DNA from: Methanomicrobiales archaeon
GTDB taxonomy: Archaea; Halobacteriota; Methanomicrobia; Methanomicrobiales; Methanospirillaceae
Length of the DNA stretch: 48,174 bases
Reading direction: 5' to 3'
Assembly: GCA_013415565.1 (NCBI GenBank)
Contig: JAAEET010000005.1
Span: forward strand, 1-48,174
In this document: positions 16,849 to 24,348 of the stretch, piece after piece
Layout: each line of letters opens with the position of its first letter
How positions within the stretch are numbered: the stretch's first letter is position 1
Made by a program: the position numbers and the translations under genes
Notes under the pieces: model-generated
Databases searched by the model: none
The model's input: only the letters and a program-made list of their open reading frames with translations
Told to the model about the DNA's origin: nothing

Positions 16849-17802
16849 GTGAAGCGGGAGTATACCTTTTTCCTGGTGCTGCTGGTCGCAACGGCGATCA
16901 CAACGGCGATATGGTTCTTCTTTCCCGAACAGATGACCTACCGGATCTTCCTCTCGGTCCTGGCCGTCACCGTCATCTACTGCATCTTCAGCCTGCTCCT
17001 CGATACGGTCTTCCGGAAAAAAATCTCCGATACGAAGTCCCGGTATACGGCGACCAAAGTCATCTCCGTCCTCGAAATCCTGCTGATGGCTATCATCGTC
17101 GCCCGTATATGGGTGGAGGACGTCAGCACCCTGGTTGTCTTCTTCGGGATCATCGGGGCGGGTGTGGCGATCGCCCTTCAGGACGTCTTCAAGAACTTTG
17201 CCGGGAGCATAACCATCCTCCTCTCAGGGACCTATTCGGTAGGGGACCGGATCGAGATCGATGGCCGGTATGGCGATGTGATGGATATCGGGATCATGAA
17301 CACGACCATGATGGAACTGAGATCCTGGGTCGATGGTGACCAGGCCACGGGACGGCTGACGATTGTGCCGAACGGGAAGGTCATCACCAGCCCGGTCAAT
17401 AACTACACCAAGGACCACAGCTTCATCTGGGACGAGATCCAGGTCCCGGTCACCTACCGGAGCGACTGGAGGCGCGCCATCGAGATCATCACCACCATCG
17501 CGAAAACGGAGACCGCGGAGATCAACCGGTTGGCAAACCGCGAGATCGAAGAGATCGGAGAGAAATACTACCTGCCGAGGCGGGATATTGAGCCGGCAGT
17601 CTATGTCAGGATTACCGACAACTGGATCATGCTGTCGGTCCGGTATGTCACCAACGCCCGGGAGCGGCGGATCATGCATGCCCGGCTGAGCCGGCTCATC
17701 CTTGAAGCACTCGAGAAGGAAGCCACCATCGAGGTCTCGTCCACGACGATGGAAGTGAGCGTCATCCAGAAACGCGTCGAGCCGGAGGAAGGTTCCGGAT
17801 AA
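16849..17802 (+). CDS. MscS-family mechanosensitive channel
   Basis: A 317-residue small-conductance mechanosensitive channel. Four hydrophobic segments are seen at about residues 5-25, 29-51, 64-86 and 95-125. The last carries the pore-lining pattern GAGVAIALQDVFKNFAGS, the MscS TM3 signature. It is followed by the beta domain (VGDRIEIDGRYGDV) and a C-terminal alpha/beta vestibule. GTG 16849 is chosen because the TATA box at 16797-16804 would begin the mRNA about 22 bases before it; an ATG at 16765 is upstream of that point. The gene ends in a U-tract terminator. It likely releases solutes on osmotic downshock. Confidence 0.88.
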   Translation: MKREYTFFLVLLVATAITTAIWFFFPEQMTYRIFLSVLAVTVIYCIFSLLLDTVFRKKISDTKSRYTATKVISVLEILLMAIIVARIWVEDVSTLVVFFGIIGAGVAIALQDVFKNFAGSITILLSGTYSVGDRIEIDGRYGDVMDIGIMNTTMMELRSWVDGDQATGRLTIVPNGKVITSPVNNYTKDHSFIWDEIQVPVTYRSDWRRAIEIITTIAKTETAEINRLANREIEEIGEKYYLPRRDIEPAVYVRITDNWIMLSVRYVTNARERRIMHARLSRLILEALEKEATIEVSSTTMEVSVIQKRVEPEEGSG

Positions 17803-17808
17803 TTTTTT
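17803..17808 (+). terminator. U-tract terminator after the MscS gene
   Basis: Six T residues directly follow the stop codon. Archaeal RNA polymerase commonly stops at such tracts without a hairpin. Confidence 0.5.
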
Positions 17809-17887
17809 GAATCATCTGGCCGGCCTGATTGCCGGGAAACGGTCCACCGGCAGGTGGGAATGAGGGATTGACGGGAAATATGCCGGG

Positions 17888-18397
17888 TCAGTGCCGGACC
17901 CAGATGTACCCTGATATTGCCGCGATTCCGGCAGCGGTGGCAATACCGAGTGACAGGATGTCACTGGTACCGTCCCAGGTGAGGGTCTCGCCGAGGATGA
18001 CCACCGCGAGCGCGATGATGACCAGGCCCAGCAGCTTCTCCTTCAGGTCATCGAGATCGCAGATCTTCAGCCAGCCGGGGAGCGGAGCCTTGGCGATGAA
18101 GAGCTCGTAGAGGCCGAGCGCGATGATATAGAAGACCGTTGCCACCAGGAACACGTCGATGACCTCGATGAAAACCGACATGAGTGTCTTCAGGGTTTGG
18201 AGATCTCCCTGCGGGTGGAGCATCGCCTCGATCATGGTGAACAGGGTGACGATGAAGCCCAGGACAAAGAGGAAGATCGCGATCAGCGCCGTCCCGAAAA
18301 CGGCGAGGAGGAACAGCCACTTGCTCGAACCGGCTATGAACCGGATCACCGGGCTGCCGGAATCCGCCGGAATGCAATACTCTTCTTTCTCCGTCAT
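17888..18397 (-). CDS. YqhA/UPF0114 family membrane protein
   Basis: A 169-residue protein with about four transmembrane helices (near residues 26-55, 77-100, 120-137 and 145-165). The pattern RFIAGSSKWLFLLAVFGTAL, then DVFLVATVFYIIALGLYELF, and KEKLLGLVIIALAVVILGE is characteristic of the UPF0114/YqhA family. No biochemical role is established for the family. The gene converges on the MscS gene and is preceded by a 475-base stretch that holds a decayed P-type ATPase fragment. Confidence 0.82.
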   Translation of the reverse strand: MTEKEEYCIPADSGSPVIRFIAGSSKWLFLLAVFGTALIAIFLFVLGFIVTLFTMIEAMLHPQGDLQTLKTLMSVFIEVIDVFLVATVFYIIALGLYELFIAKAPLPGWLKICDLDDLKEKLLGLVIIALAVVILGETLTWDGTSDILSLGIATAAGIAAISGYIWVRH

Positions 18398-18872
18398 GAT
18401 GTTACCGTCGTTACATCTGGTGTAGGATATCCGGGAATATTATCTCTCGCCTTCCGATGCGGTGTTCGGGGTTCATGCTCGCCCGCCCCATGATGGCAAC
18501 CCTGATCATTCCTGGAGCGTGGCGGAGAGGGCAAGAGGGGAATGGTAAGGATCAGCGATATCCAGAACGCCGTTTGAAATCCTCCGCCATCAGTGCGTGG
18601 TGGGACATTTCCTGCCTGTGGCTCCGGTCGTTCATACCGTGCTATTGCGGGGAGGGCTCTATGAATGGTATGCAGGGCCGGCTTCAGGATGCGGGATTCT
18701 GCCGTACTTGCTTGATTGTGGCTGATCCTGGCGGTTTCCGCGGGCCAGAATGCCAGTCGTCCTCCCCGGACCATGAACCCGGTGCCGGAAACCAACCGGG
18801 ATTCCCGGGCCCTGACGGGTCATCCCCGCACAGGGGGCAGCCTTTTTGAGGGGATCCTTCCATCTCAGTGTC
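18398..18872. other. gene-poor stretch with a decayed gene
   Basis: No intact gene is visible in these 475 bases. Its clearest content is the P-type ATPase fragment at 18508-18608. The rest carries the promoter regions of the two flanking divergent genes but no strong TATA box that I could assign with confidence. Confidence 0.45.
18508..18608 (-). pseudogene. remnant of a CopB-like heavy-metal P-type ATPase
   Basis: The minus strand encodes MSHHALMAEDFKRR from 18608, then after a frame change FWISLILTIPL, then after another LALSATLQE before a stop. Read together this matches the start of the membrane region in heavy-metal P1B ATPases of the CopB type (HHxxMxxDFxRRFWxSLxLTIPxLxLSPxxQ). Two indels and a stop in about 100 bases show decay, and no further domain (TGES, DKTGT) is seen nearby. 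It is the trace of a lost metal pump gene or of a transferred fragment. Confidence 0.6.
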
Positions 18873-19337
18873 ATGCCTGGTGCAGAGCTCTTCCGACAGG
18901 ACCTCGAGCGGTTGATTCTTGACTTCATCGAAGACCAGCAGATGTGCGTCCTTGCCACCTGTGCAGACGATATTCCCCGCGCCTCTGCGGTTGAATTCTT
19001 CCCCCGGGGTTTCGTCCTCTATATTCTGACCGAGGGAGGACGGAAGATCGAAAACCTCTCGAAGAACCCTTTCATCTCCGTGGCCATCCATACCCCGTTC
19101 ACCGGGTGGGACAGCATCAAAGGCATTCAGCTCTCCGGCATGGCAGAGATCGGGCGGACAGGGTCCACGATCTTCCGGGAGGGAGAGGCTGCCTACCGGC
19201 AGCGAAAGAGCGCCCCGGATTTTTCCCTGCCGGAGTTCCTGTTCGTGATCAGGATTGTGCCGGCGACGATCGAGTACCTCGATACCACGCTGAAGACCCG
19301 GGGATATGCCGTACGGCATACCCTCGAGTTTCCCTGA
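18873..19337 (+). CDS. pyridoxamine 5'-phosphate oxidase-like flavin-binding protein
   Basis: A 154-residue protein with the split-barrel PNPOx-like fold. The opening MCVLATCADDIPRASAVEF (about residues 23-41) and the strand FVLYILTEGGRKIENLSKNPFIS fit the family, as does the later GIQLSGMAEIG. Such small proteins bind FMN, F420 or haem and are seldom true PNP oxidases; in methanogens F420 or FMN is plausible, but the cofactor cannot be read here. I use ATG 18873; the frame is open to 18846 but the extra residues add nothing family-like. Confidence 0.75.
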   Translation: MPGAELFRQDLERLILDFIEDQQMCVLATCADDIPRASAVEFFPRGFVLYILTEGGRKIENLSKNPFISVAIHTPFTGWDSIKGIQLSGMAEIGRTGSTIFREGEAAYRQRKSAPDFSLPEFLFVIRIVPATIEYLDTTLKTRGYAVRHTLEFP

Positions 19338-19435
19338 TCGGGTGCAGGGCCTGATGCCGCGGGGGACATCGTTCCGGTTTCCTGCGGTCACCGCGGCATC
19401 CAAATGCTCTTGTAGCTGTCCTGCGAGTCTCCCCC

Positions 19436-20110
19436 ATGAAATCCTTCGCCGCCATCCTGATCCTGGTCCTTATCCTGCTCTCCGCGGGCTGTACTTCTCA
19501 CCCGGAACCCGCCCCGCCCGATATCAGCGAATACCTCACCCCCATCGACAGCGGGAACCTCTCCCGGGAGCTCGGGCCGGTTCCGGCAGGCATGCTGACC
19601 CCGGCCGAAGAACAGGACATCCTCTTCATGCAGGAAGAGGAGAAGCTGGCCCGGGACGTCTATGCCGCCCTGTACGAGAAGTGGCAGATCCGGGCGTTCC
19701 TGAACATCGGAGAGGCCGAGCAGACCCACCTGGACAGCATGACCGTCCTTGTCGACCGCTACCAGATTGAGAGCAGGATCAGCAATGAGCGGGGAGTCTT
19801 TTCCAATGAGACCCTCCGGTTCCTCTACGATGACCTGGTCGCCCGGGGAAGTACTTCATCGGAAGAGGCACTCCGTGTAGGGGCGCTCATCGAGGAGATC
19901 GATATCGTCGACCTCCAGGAAGCCATGACCCGGACCGGCCGGCAGGACATCCTCCAGGTCTACGATAACCTGGCAAAGGGCTCCCGCAACCATCTCCGGG
20001 CATTCGTGAACGTCATGGGCCAGCAGGGGATATCCTACACCCCGCAGGTGCTTCCCCAGGACGAGTACCAGGCCATCATCGCCTCGTCGGCAGAGCGGGG
20101 AAGAGCATGA
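19436..20110 (+). CDS. DUF2202 ferritin-like lipoprotein
   Basis: A 224-residue lipoprotein with lipobox LLSAGC (Cys17). The body (about residues 60-210) matches DUF2202, a helical ferritin-like domain; the opening EEEKLARDVYAALYEKW and the later GEAEQTHLDSM contain the Glu and His residues expected of a carboxylate-bridged metal site. Other parts of the family pattern are YDDLVARGS and EEIDIVDLQ. Function is unproven; ferritin-like folds suggest metal binding or oxygen detoxification outside the cell. The mRNA ends in a hairpin plus U-tract at 20138-20171. Confidence 0.85.
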   Translation: MKSFAAILILVLILLSAGCTSHPEPAPPDISEYLTPIDSGNLSRELGPVPAGMLTPAEEQDILFMQEEEKLARDVYAALYEKWQIRAFLNIGEAEQTHLDSMTVLVDRYQIESRISNERGVFSNETLRFLYDDLVARGSTSSEEALRVGALIEEIDIVDLQEAMTRTGRQDILQVYDNLAKGSRNHLRAFVNVMGQQGISYTPQVLPQDEYQAIIASSAERGRA

Positions 20111-20137
20111 GAGGAACCCCGGGCGTTTCTCCTGCTA

Positions 20138-20171
20138 ACGGCCGGGGCAGGAGCCGCCCCCGTCGTTTTTT
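20138..20171 (+). terminator. hairpin and U-tract terminator
   Basis: GGGGC at 20144-20148 pairs with GCCCC at 20156-20160 over a 7-base loop, with ACG/CGT able to extend the stem past a bulge. Six T residues follow at 20166-20171. It closes the DUF2202 gene and faces the converging permease gene. Confidence 0.55.
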
Positions 20172-20185
20172 GCCCTGCGTCGCCG

Positions 20186-21592
20186 TCAGGTGAACGCCAC
20201 TTCCCAGCTCTCCCAGCGCCGGTATGATCCCCGGATGAACAGGGATGCCGGGACCAGGAGCACGGCGCTTCCGAACGCAAAGAGGCTGTTCATCGATGCC
20301 ACCCCGATCAGGCCGAGGAGGACCGGGCCGATGAGGAGCATCGATGCAGCGAGCACCTTCACATCGTAGACCATCACCGCCGGCCAGAGCCCGGTCAGCC
20401 AGACCATGACCGATGCGGCATAGATCGAGACCGAGAGGGCAAGGACCGCCGCCGGGAGGAGGCTGCCGTAGTCGCCGGAGATGACGGCCCCGGCTCCGAC
20501 CGCCCCCAGGGTCAGGGGCTGCAGGAGCAGGAACGTGGCAAGCTTGCTGCGGATGAGGTCCGGGGTGCCCAGCGGGAGGAAGGTATAGCCGGCGATAGCG
20601 TCGAACTCGGTGACCCAGGTGTAGATGGTGGCCCCGATGATCCCGGCCACTCCGGCAAACGTGATCAGGAGCCGTGTGTCCGGGAGCACCCGTGCAAGCA
20701 CCGCCAGGGTGACCCAGATCAGGGCCAGCGGGAGGGCGAAGGAGAACAGGGTCTGCCCGACCAGCCCCCCGCTCCGCCTGAGGTCAAGGAGGTCTTTTGC
20801 CACCGTCGGCCCGGAACGGAATCTGTCCAGGTGTCCGGCCAGGGGGCTGAACCGGTCGGGGATGTGCATCTCCCTGCCGGGGAATTCGGTGGTCATGAAC
20901 CGGATGGAGAGGGCGAAGGGGACCATGAGCGCGGTGAGGGAATACAGCAGCAGCGGGACGGTGAAGGACCGGGACAGGGCATACGGCGGGAAGAAACAGA
21001 CCGGATCAACGATGCCGGTAATGAGGAGGAGAATTGAGAACAGGGCTCCGGCAGCCACCACACCGGCCAGCAGCAGCATTGACCGGGTGTAGAGAGTGGA
21101 GAGGAAAAAGACCACGGCAAGGCCGGTGAGGAAGGACAGGGAGAGGGTGAGGGCGATGGTGCCGATCAAGGAGAGCGGGAGGCCGGACCAGGGTGCTGCC
21201 AGCGTGATCCCGGCGATGACCGGGAGCACCCAGAGGATGATGTAGTAGACGGTGTCCTTGACCACGAAGACGGTGAAAATGCGACGGTCGGAGAGGGGGA
21301 GGGTCCGCGAGGAGTAGGCGACCAGGCTCGCCTGCCCGAAGCGGCGGTTCATCACCTCCTGGCCGAGCAGGCCGAAGCCGCCGACCATGATCCCGAGCAG
21401 GAGGAACTGGGCGTGCACGAGGAAGGAGAGGGTCGGGCCGGGAATGATCTCCCCGATGAAGGAAAGAATCAGCGATCCCATGAAGGTGATGGCCCCGATC
21501 AGAACCGGAAAGAGGGCAAAGCTGATGCTGCCGAACATCGTGGCGTGGAGGCGCCACTCTTCCTTCATCATGACCGCGAAGAGCTCACGCAT
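20186..21592 (-). CDS. ABC transporter permease, 12-helix type
   Basis: A 468-residue membrane protein with about twelve hydrophobic segments and few soluble loops. It starts MRELFAVMMKEEWRLHATMF, a short cytosolic lead before the first helix, as in ABC-2-like permeases. The ATG at 21592 overlaps the end of the ATPase gene by 8 bases; the longer frame to 21775 reads through the ATPase gene in another frame. It is the likely membrane partner of that ATPase. The substrate cannot be inferred. The middle loop (residues about 270-310, ending in a DLLDLRRSGGLVGQ stretch) is the main cytosolic part. Confidence 0.78.
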   Translation of the reverse strand: MRELFAVMMKEEWRLHATMFGSISFALFPVLIGAITFMGSLILSFIGEIIPGPTLSFLVHAQFLLLGIMVGGFGLLGQEVMNRRFGQASLVAYSSRTLPLSDRRIFTVFVVKDTVYYIILWVLPVIAGITLAAPWSGLPLSLIGTIALTLSLSFLTGLAVVFFLSTLYTRSMLLLAGVVAAGALFSILLLITGIVDPVCFFPPYALSRSFTVPLLLYSLTALMVPFALSIRFMTTEFPGREMHIPDRFSPLAGHLDRFRSGPTVAKDLLDLRRSGGLVGQTLFSFALPLALIWVTLAVLARVLPDTRLLITFAGVAGIIGATIYTWVTEFDAIAGYTFLPLGTPDLIRSKLATFLLLQPLTLGAVGAGAVISGDYGSLLPAAVLALSVSIYAASVMVWLTGLWPAVMVYDVKVLAASMLLIGPVLLGLIGVASMNSLFAFGSAVLLVPASLFIRGSYRRWESWEVAFT

Positions 21593-22310
21593 GGCTGCCT
21601 TTCCCCACCGCTTCGAGGAAGAAATCTGAAAGGTGCTGCCGCTGCCCGAGGATCCGGGCCACCGGACCGGCGTGCACCAGCCGGCCCCGGTGGATGATGG
21701 CCACGTCCGAGCAGATCTCCTCGGCGATCTCCAGGATGTGGGTGGAGAGAAAGATGGTCCCCCCGTCCCGGACATACTCCGCCAGGTAGTCCTTGACTGT
21801 CTTCTGCATGACCGGGTCGAAGTTGATGAGCGGCTCGTCGATCAGGGCCAGGACGGGCCGGTGGAGGAAGGCCTGGGCAAACATCAGCTTCTGGCGGGTG
21901 CCCCGGGAGAGATCCTTGCAGAGCACGTCCCGTTTATCCGAAAATTCGAGGAACTCGAACCACCAGTCCGCCTCTTCCTTCACCGCGGAAATCTTCCGGA
22001 CCCGTCCCACGAACGCGAGGTATTCCTCGGAAGTGAGGAAACTGGGCGGGGTCTCCTGCTCCGGGATGATCCCGATCCTTTCCCGCACCTTCACGGGGGA
22101 GGTGACCACGTCGGTGTCAAGAACGGTTGCCGAACCCGAGGTGGGCCGGACCTGTCCGGTGAGCAGCCGGATCATAGTGGTCTTCCCCGACCCGTTCGGG
22201 CCGAGCAGGCCGAAGAGGGATCCCTCCTCCACGTCCAGGGAAACCTGGTCGACCGCCTTCAGGTCACCGTAGTGTTTCGAGAGCGAGGATGCCGAGATGA
22301 CGGGTGCCAT
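21585..22310 (-). CDS. ABC transporter ATPase
   Basis: A 241-residue ATPase of the ABC-2 exporter group. Walker A GPNGSGKTT is at about residues 38-46, the signature LSRGTRQKLMFAQ at about 134-146 (an LSRGT variant of LSGGQ), Walker B LALIDEP at about 153-159 and the switch LSTHI near 192-196. It is translationally coupled to the permease downstream. Its ATG follows GGAGATCACTTCC. An 18-base perfect palindrome lies over the predicted transcription start, so a repressor may control the pair. Confidence 0.9.
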   Translation of the reverse strand: MAPVISASSLSKHYGDLKAVDQVSLDVEEGSLFGLLGPNGSGKTTMIRLLTGQVRPTSGSATVLDTDVVTSPVKVRERIGIIPEQETPPSFLTSEEYLAFVGRVRKISAVKEEADWWFEFLEFSDKRDVLCKDLSRGTRQKLMFAQAFLHRPVLALIDEPLINFDPVMQKTVKDYLAEYVRDGGTIFLSTHILEIAEEICSDVAIIHRGRLVHAGPVARILGQRQHLSDFFLEAVGKGSHA

Positions 22311-22329
22311 GGAAGTGATCTCCGTTCTT

Positions 22330-22347
22330 GGTACAGGTACCTGTACC
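22330..22347. promoter_or_regulatory. 18-base perfect palindrome, likely operator
   Basis: GGTACAGGTACCTGTACC is fully self-complementary. A minus-strand TATA-like AAGAGATAATCT lies at about 22353-22364, so transcription towards the ATPase would begin inside or beside the palindrome. That position fits a repressor operator. No regulator gene is adjacent. Confidence 0.6.
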
Positions 22348-22544
22348 GGATTGCAGATTATCTCTTTTGCAGGAGCGGGTGCATTCCTGGGTTCCGGTGT
22401 AAGGTGAAGCCCGGAAATGCCCGGTGCGAACCCAGGTGCACTGGACGCAGGTCATGGGGGAAAGTGTCAGGGAGCAGGAGATCGAGGATAGTCCCCGAAA
22501 GCAAAAAACTAACTGACCGGCCCGGGAAATACTCGTAGGGTTCC

Positions 22545-23462
22545 ATGCCGGCTATCGAAGCGCACCATCTGACCCGGCGGTTCGGGTCCATCACCGCCGT
22601 CGACGATCTCACCCTGACCGTTGAGGAAGGCGAGATCTTCGGGTTCCTCGGACCGAATGGTGCAGGCAAGACCACCACCATCCGGCTGCTCACCGGGGTG
22701 CTCACCCCGGATACGGGCACGATCCGGATCGCGGGAATCGACCTTCGCACCGATCCCCTGCCTGCCAAGCGCTGCATGGGTATCATCCCCGAGAACAGCG
22801 CGGTCTACAGCGATCTTACCGCGATTCAGAACCTCACGCTCGCCGGCAGACTCTACGGTCTCCCGGCAGCCGACCGGAATGCCCGGGCACGATCCCTGCT
22901 CGCCGATCTGGGTCTCGCCGACCGGGCGGACGAGAAGGTCAGGACGTTTTCCAAGGGAATGAAGCAGCGGGTGAGCATCGGGTGTGCCATCATCCATGAA
23001 CCGGCGGTGCTCTTCCTCGATGAGCCGACGAGCGGGCTCGATGTCCAGAGCCGGCGGCTGGTGACCGGCATGATCCGGCGGATGCATGACCAGGGCTCGA
23101 CGGTCTTTCTGACCACCCACAACATCGACGAGGCCAACACGCTGTGCACCCGGATCGGGATCATCAACCGGGGCATCCTCGCCGCTACGGACCGGCCCGA
23201 GATCCTGAAGCAGACCTTCGATACCACCCAGTCGATCGAGATCTCGTTTGCCCGGGAGATCGATCCGTCGGTGTTCTCCCACCCGAACGTGCTTCGCATC
23301 GATCAGCGGGGCGACAAGCTGCGGATCGTTACCGATGACCCGGACCGGGCGGTGAAGTACCTCGCCGCCTGGGCCGACCGCGAAGGTGTGCGGATCGCCT
23401 CCCTGAACACGCTCGGGCCGAGCCTGGAGGAGGCGTTCCTCGCCATCACGGGGGAGTCCTGA
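22545..23462 (+). CDS. ABC transporter ATPase, DrrA-like
   Basis: A 305-residue ATPase with the extended C-terminus of DrrA/CcmA-type exporters. Walker A GPNGAGKTTT is at about residues 38-47, the signature FSKGMKQRVSIG at about 138-149, Walker B AVLFLDEPTSGLD at about 157-169 and the switch LTTHN near 190-194. The last 80 residues form the small regulatory domain typical of DrrA. Its stop overlaps the permease start by one base (TGATG). It faces away from the other ABC pair across a 234-base region. Typical relatives export drugs, lipids or polysaccharides; the substrate here is unknown. Confidence 0.9.
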   Translation: MPAIEAHHLTRRFGSITAVDDLTLTVEEGEIFGFLGPNGAGKTTTIRLLTGVLTPDTGTIRIAGIDLRTDPLPAKRCMGIIPENSAVYSDLTAIQNLTLAGRLYGLPAADRNARARSLLADLGLADRADEKVRTFSKGMKQRVSIGCAIIHEPAVLFLDEPTSGLDVQSRRLVTGMIRRMHDQGSTVFLTTHNIDEANTLCTRIGIINRGILAATDRPEILKQTFDTTQSIEISFAREIDPSVFSHPNVLRIDQRGDKLRIVTDDPDRAVKYLAAWADREGVRIASLNTLGPSLEEAFLAITGES

Positions 23463-24208
23463 TGGTGCTCCCCCTCTTCTTCCAGGGCGCCCTCGCTGTC
23501 GCCGGGAAGAACGTCCGGATCTACTACACCAAGCCCCCGGTCTTCATCTTCGGCCTCCTCTTCCCGCTCTTCCTGTTCATCGCCTTCTTCATGGGCAGGG
23601 GGCTTGCCCTGTCCCGCTTCTACCCCGGGTTCCTGGCCATGACCCTCTTCTTCACCGCCTCATCGGTCGGGCCGCTGATCACTCCCTGGGAAAAACGGGA
23701 CCGGACCTACGAACGGCTCCTCTCCTACCCGCTCACCATCGGGAGCATCATCCTCGGCGATATCCTGGCAGGAGCCCTCTTCGGCTTTGCCATCTCCCTG
23801 GTGATCCTGGTCGCCAGCCTGCTCATCTTCTCCCTCCCGGTGGGAGACCCGTTCATTGTTCTCGCGGCATTCCTCCTCGGCACGATCGCGTTTGCCACGC
23901 TCGGTACCCTGCTTGCATCCCCGGCCTCGGATACCCCGGCAACGGTCATGATGCTCTCCACCCTGGTACGCCTGCCCCTCATCTTCATCTCCGGGATCTT
24001 CATCCCGCTGGCCGATCTCGGGGGAGCGGCTCAGGCGGTCGCCTACCTCTCGCCTTTGACCTACCTGGTCGACCTCTTCCAGGGAGCCATGAACGGTACG
24101 GGCGTGATCGGCCCGGCAACCGATCTTGCCGCCCTCCTCGCGTACTTCCTCCTCTTCGGTGCCGGTGCGGTTTATTTCCAGCGGAGAAACGTGATGAAGG
24201 GGCTGTGA
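23462..24208 (+). CDS. ABC-2 type permease
   Basis: A 248-residue permease with about six helices, the usual DrrB/ABC-2 layout. A short lead containing KNVRIYYTKPPVFIFGLLFPL precedes and enters TM1; the pattern LSTLVRLPLIFISGIFIPLA in the second half is the ABC-2 signature region before the last two helices. The ATG shares a base with the ATPase stop, so translation is coupled. The two genes form one transporter. Confidence 0.88.
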   Translation: MVLPLFFQGALAVAGKNVRIYYTKPPVFIFGLLFPLFLFIAFFMGRGLALSRFYPGFLAMTLFFTASSVGPLITPWEKRDRTYERLLSYPLTIGSIILGDILAGALFGFAISLVILVASLLIFSLPVGDPFIVLAAFLLGTIAFATLGTLLASPASDTPATVMMLSTLVRLPLIFISGIFIPLADLGGAAQAVAYLSPLTYLVDLFQGAMNGTGVIGPATDLAALLAYFLLFGAGAVYFQRRNVMKGL

Positions 24209-24348
24209 GACGGCTGTTCGTTCATCCGTCCGATCGCCGGCATTTTAGACCCGTACCAGGGATTATGGCACGTACCTGGGGCTCCCCGGATACCATTTCA
24301 CAATCTTGAAACACCGTGACAATGAACCTCTCTGGAACCAGGTGATCC

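Noticed and set aside
24268-24295. Imperfect direct repeat GTACCAGGG / GTACCTGGG before the transglutaminase-like gene
   Set aside because: It is short, with mismatches and no clear TATA context, so I did not call it an operator despite a loose likeness to the 22330 palindrome.
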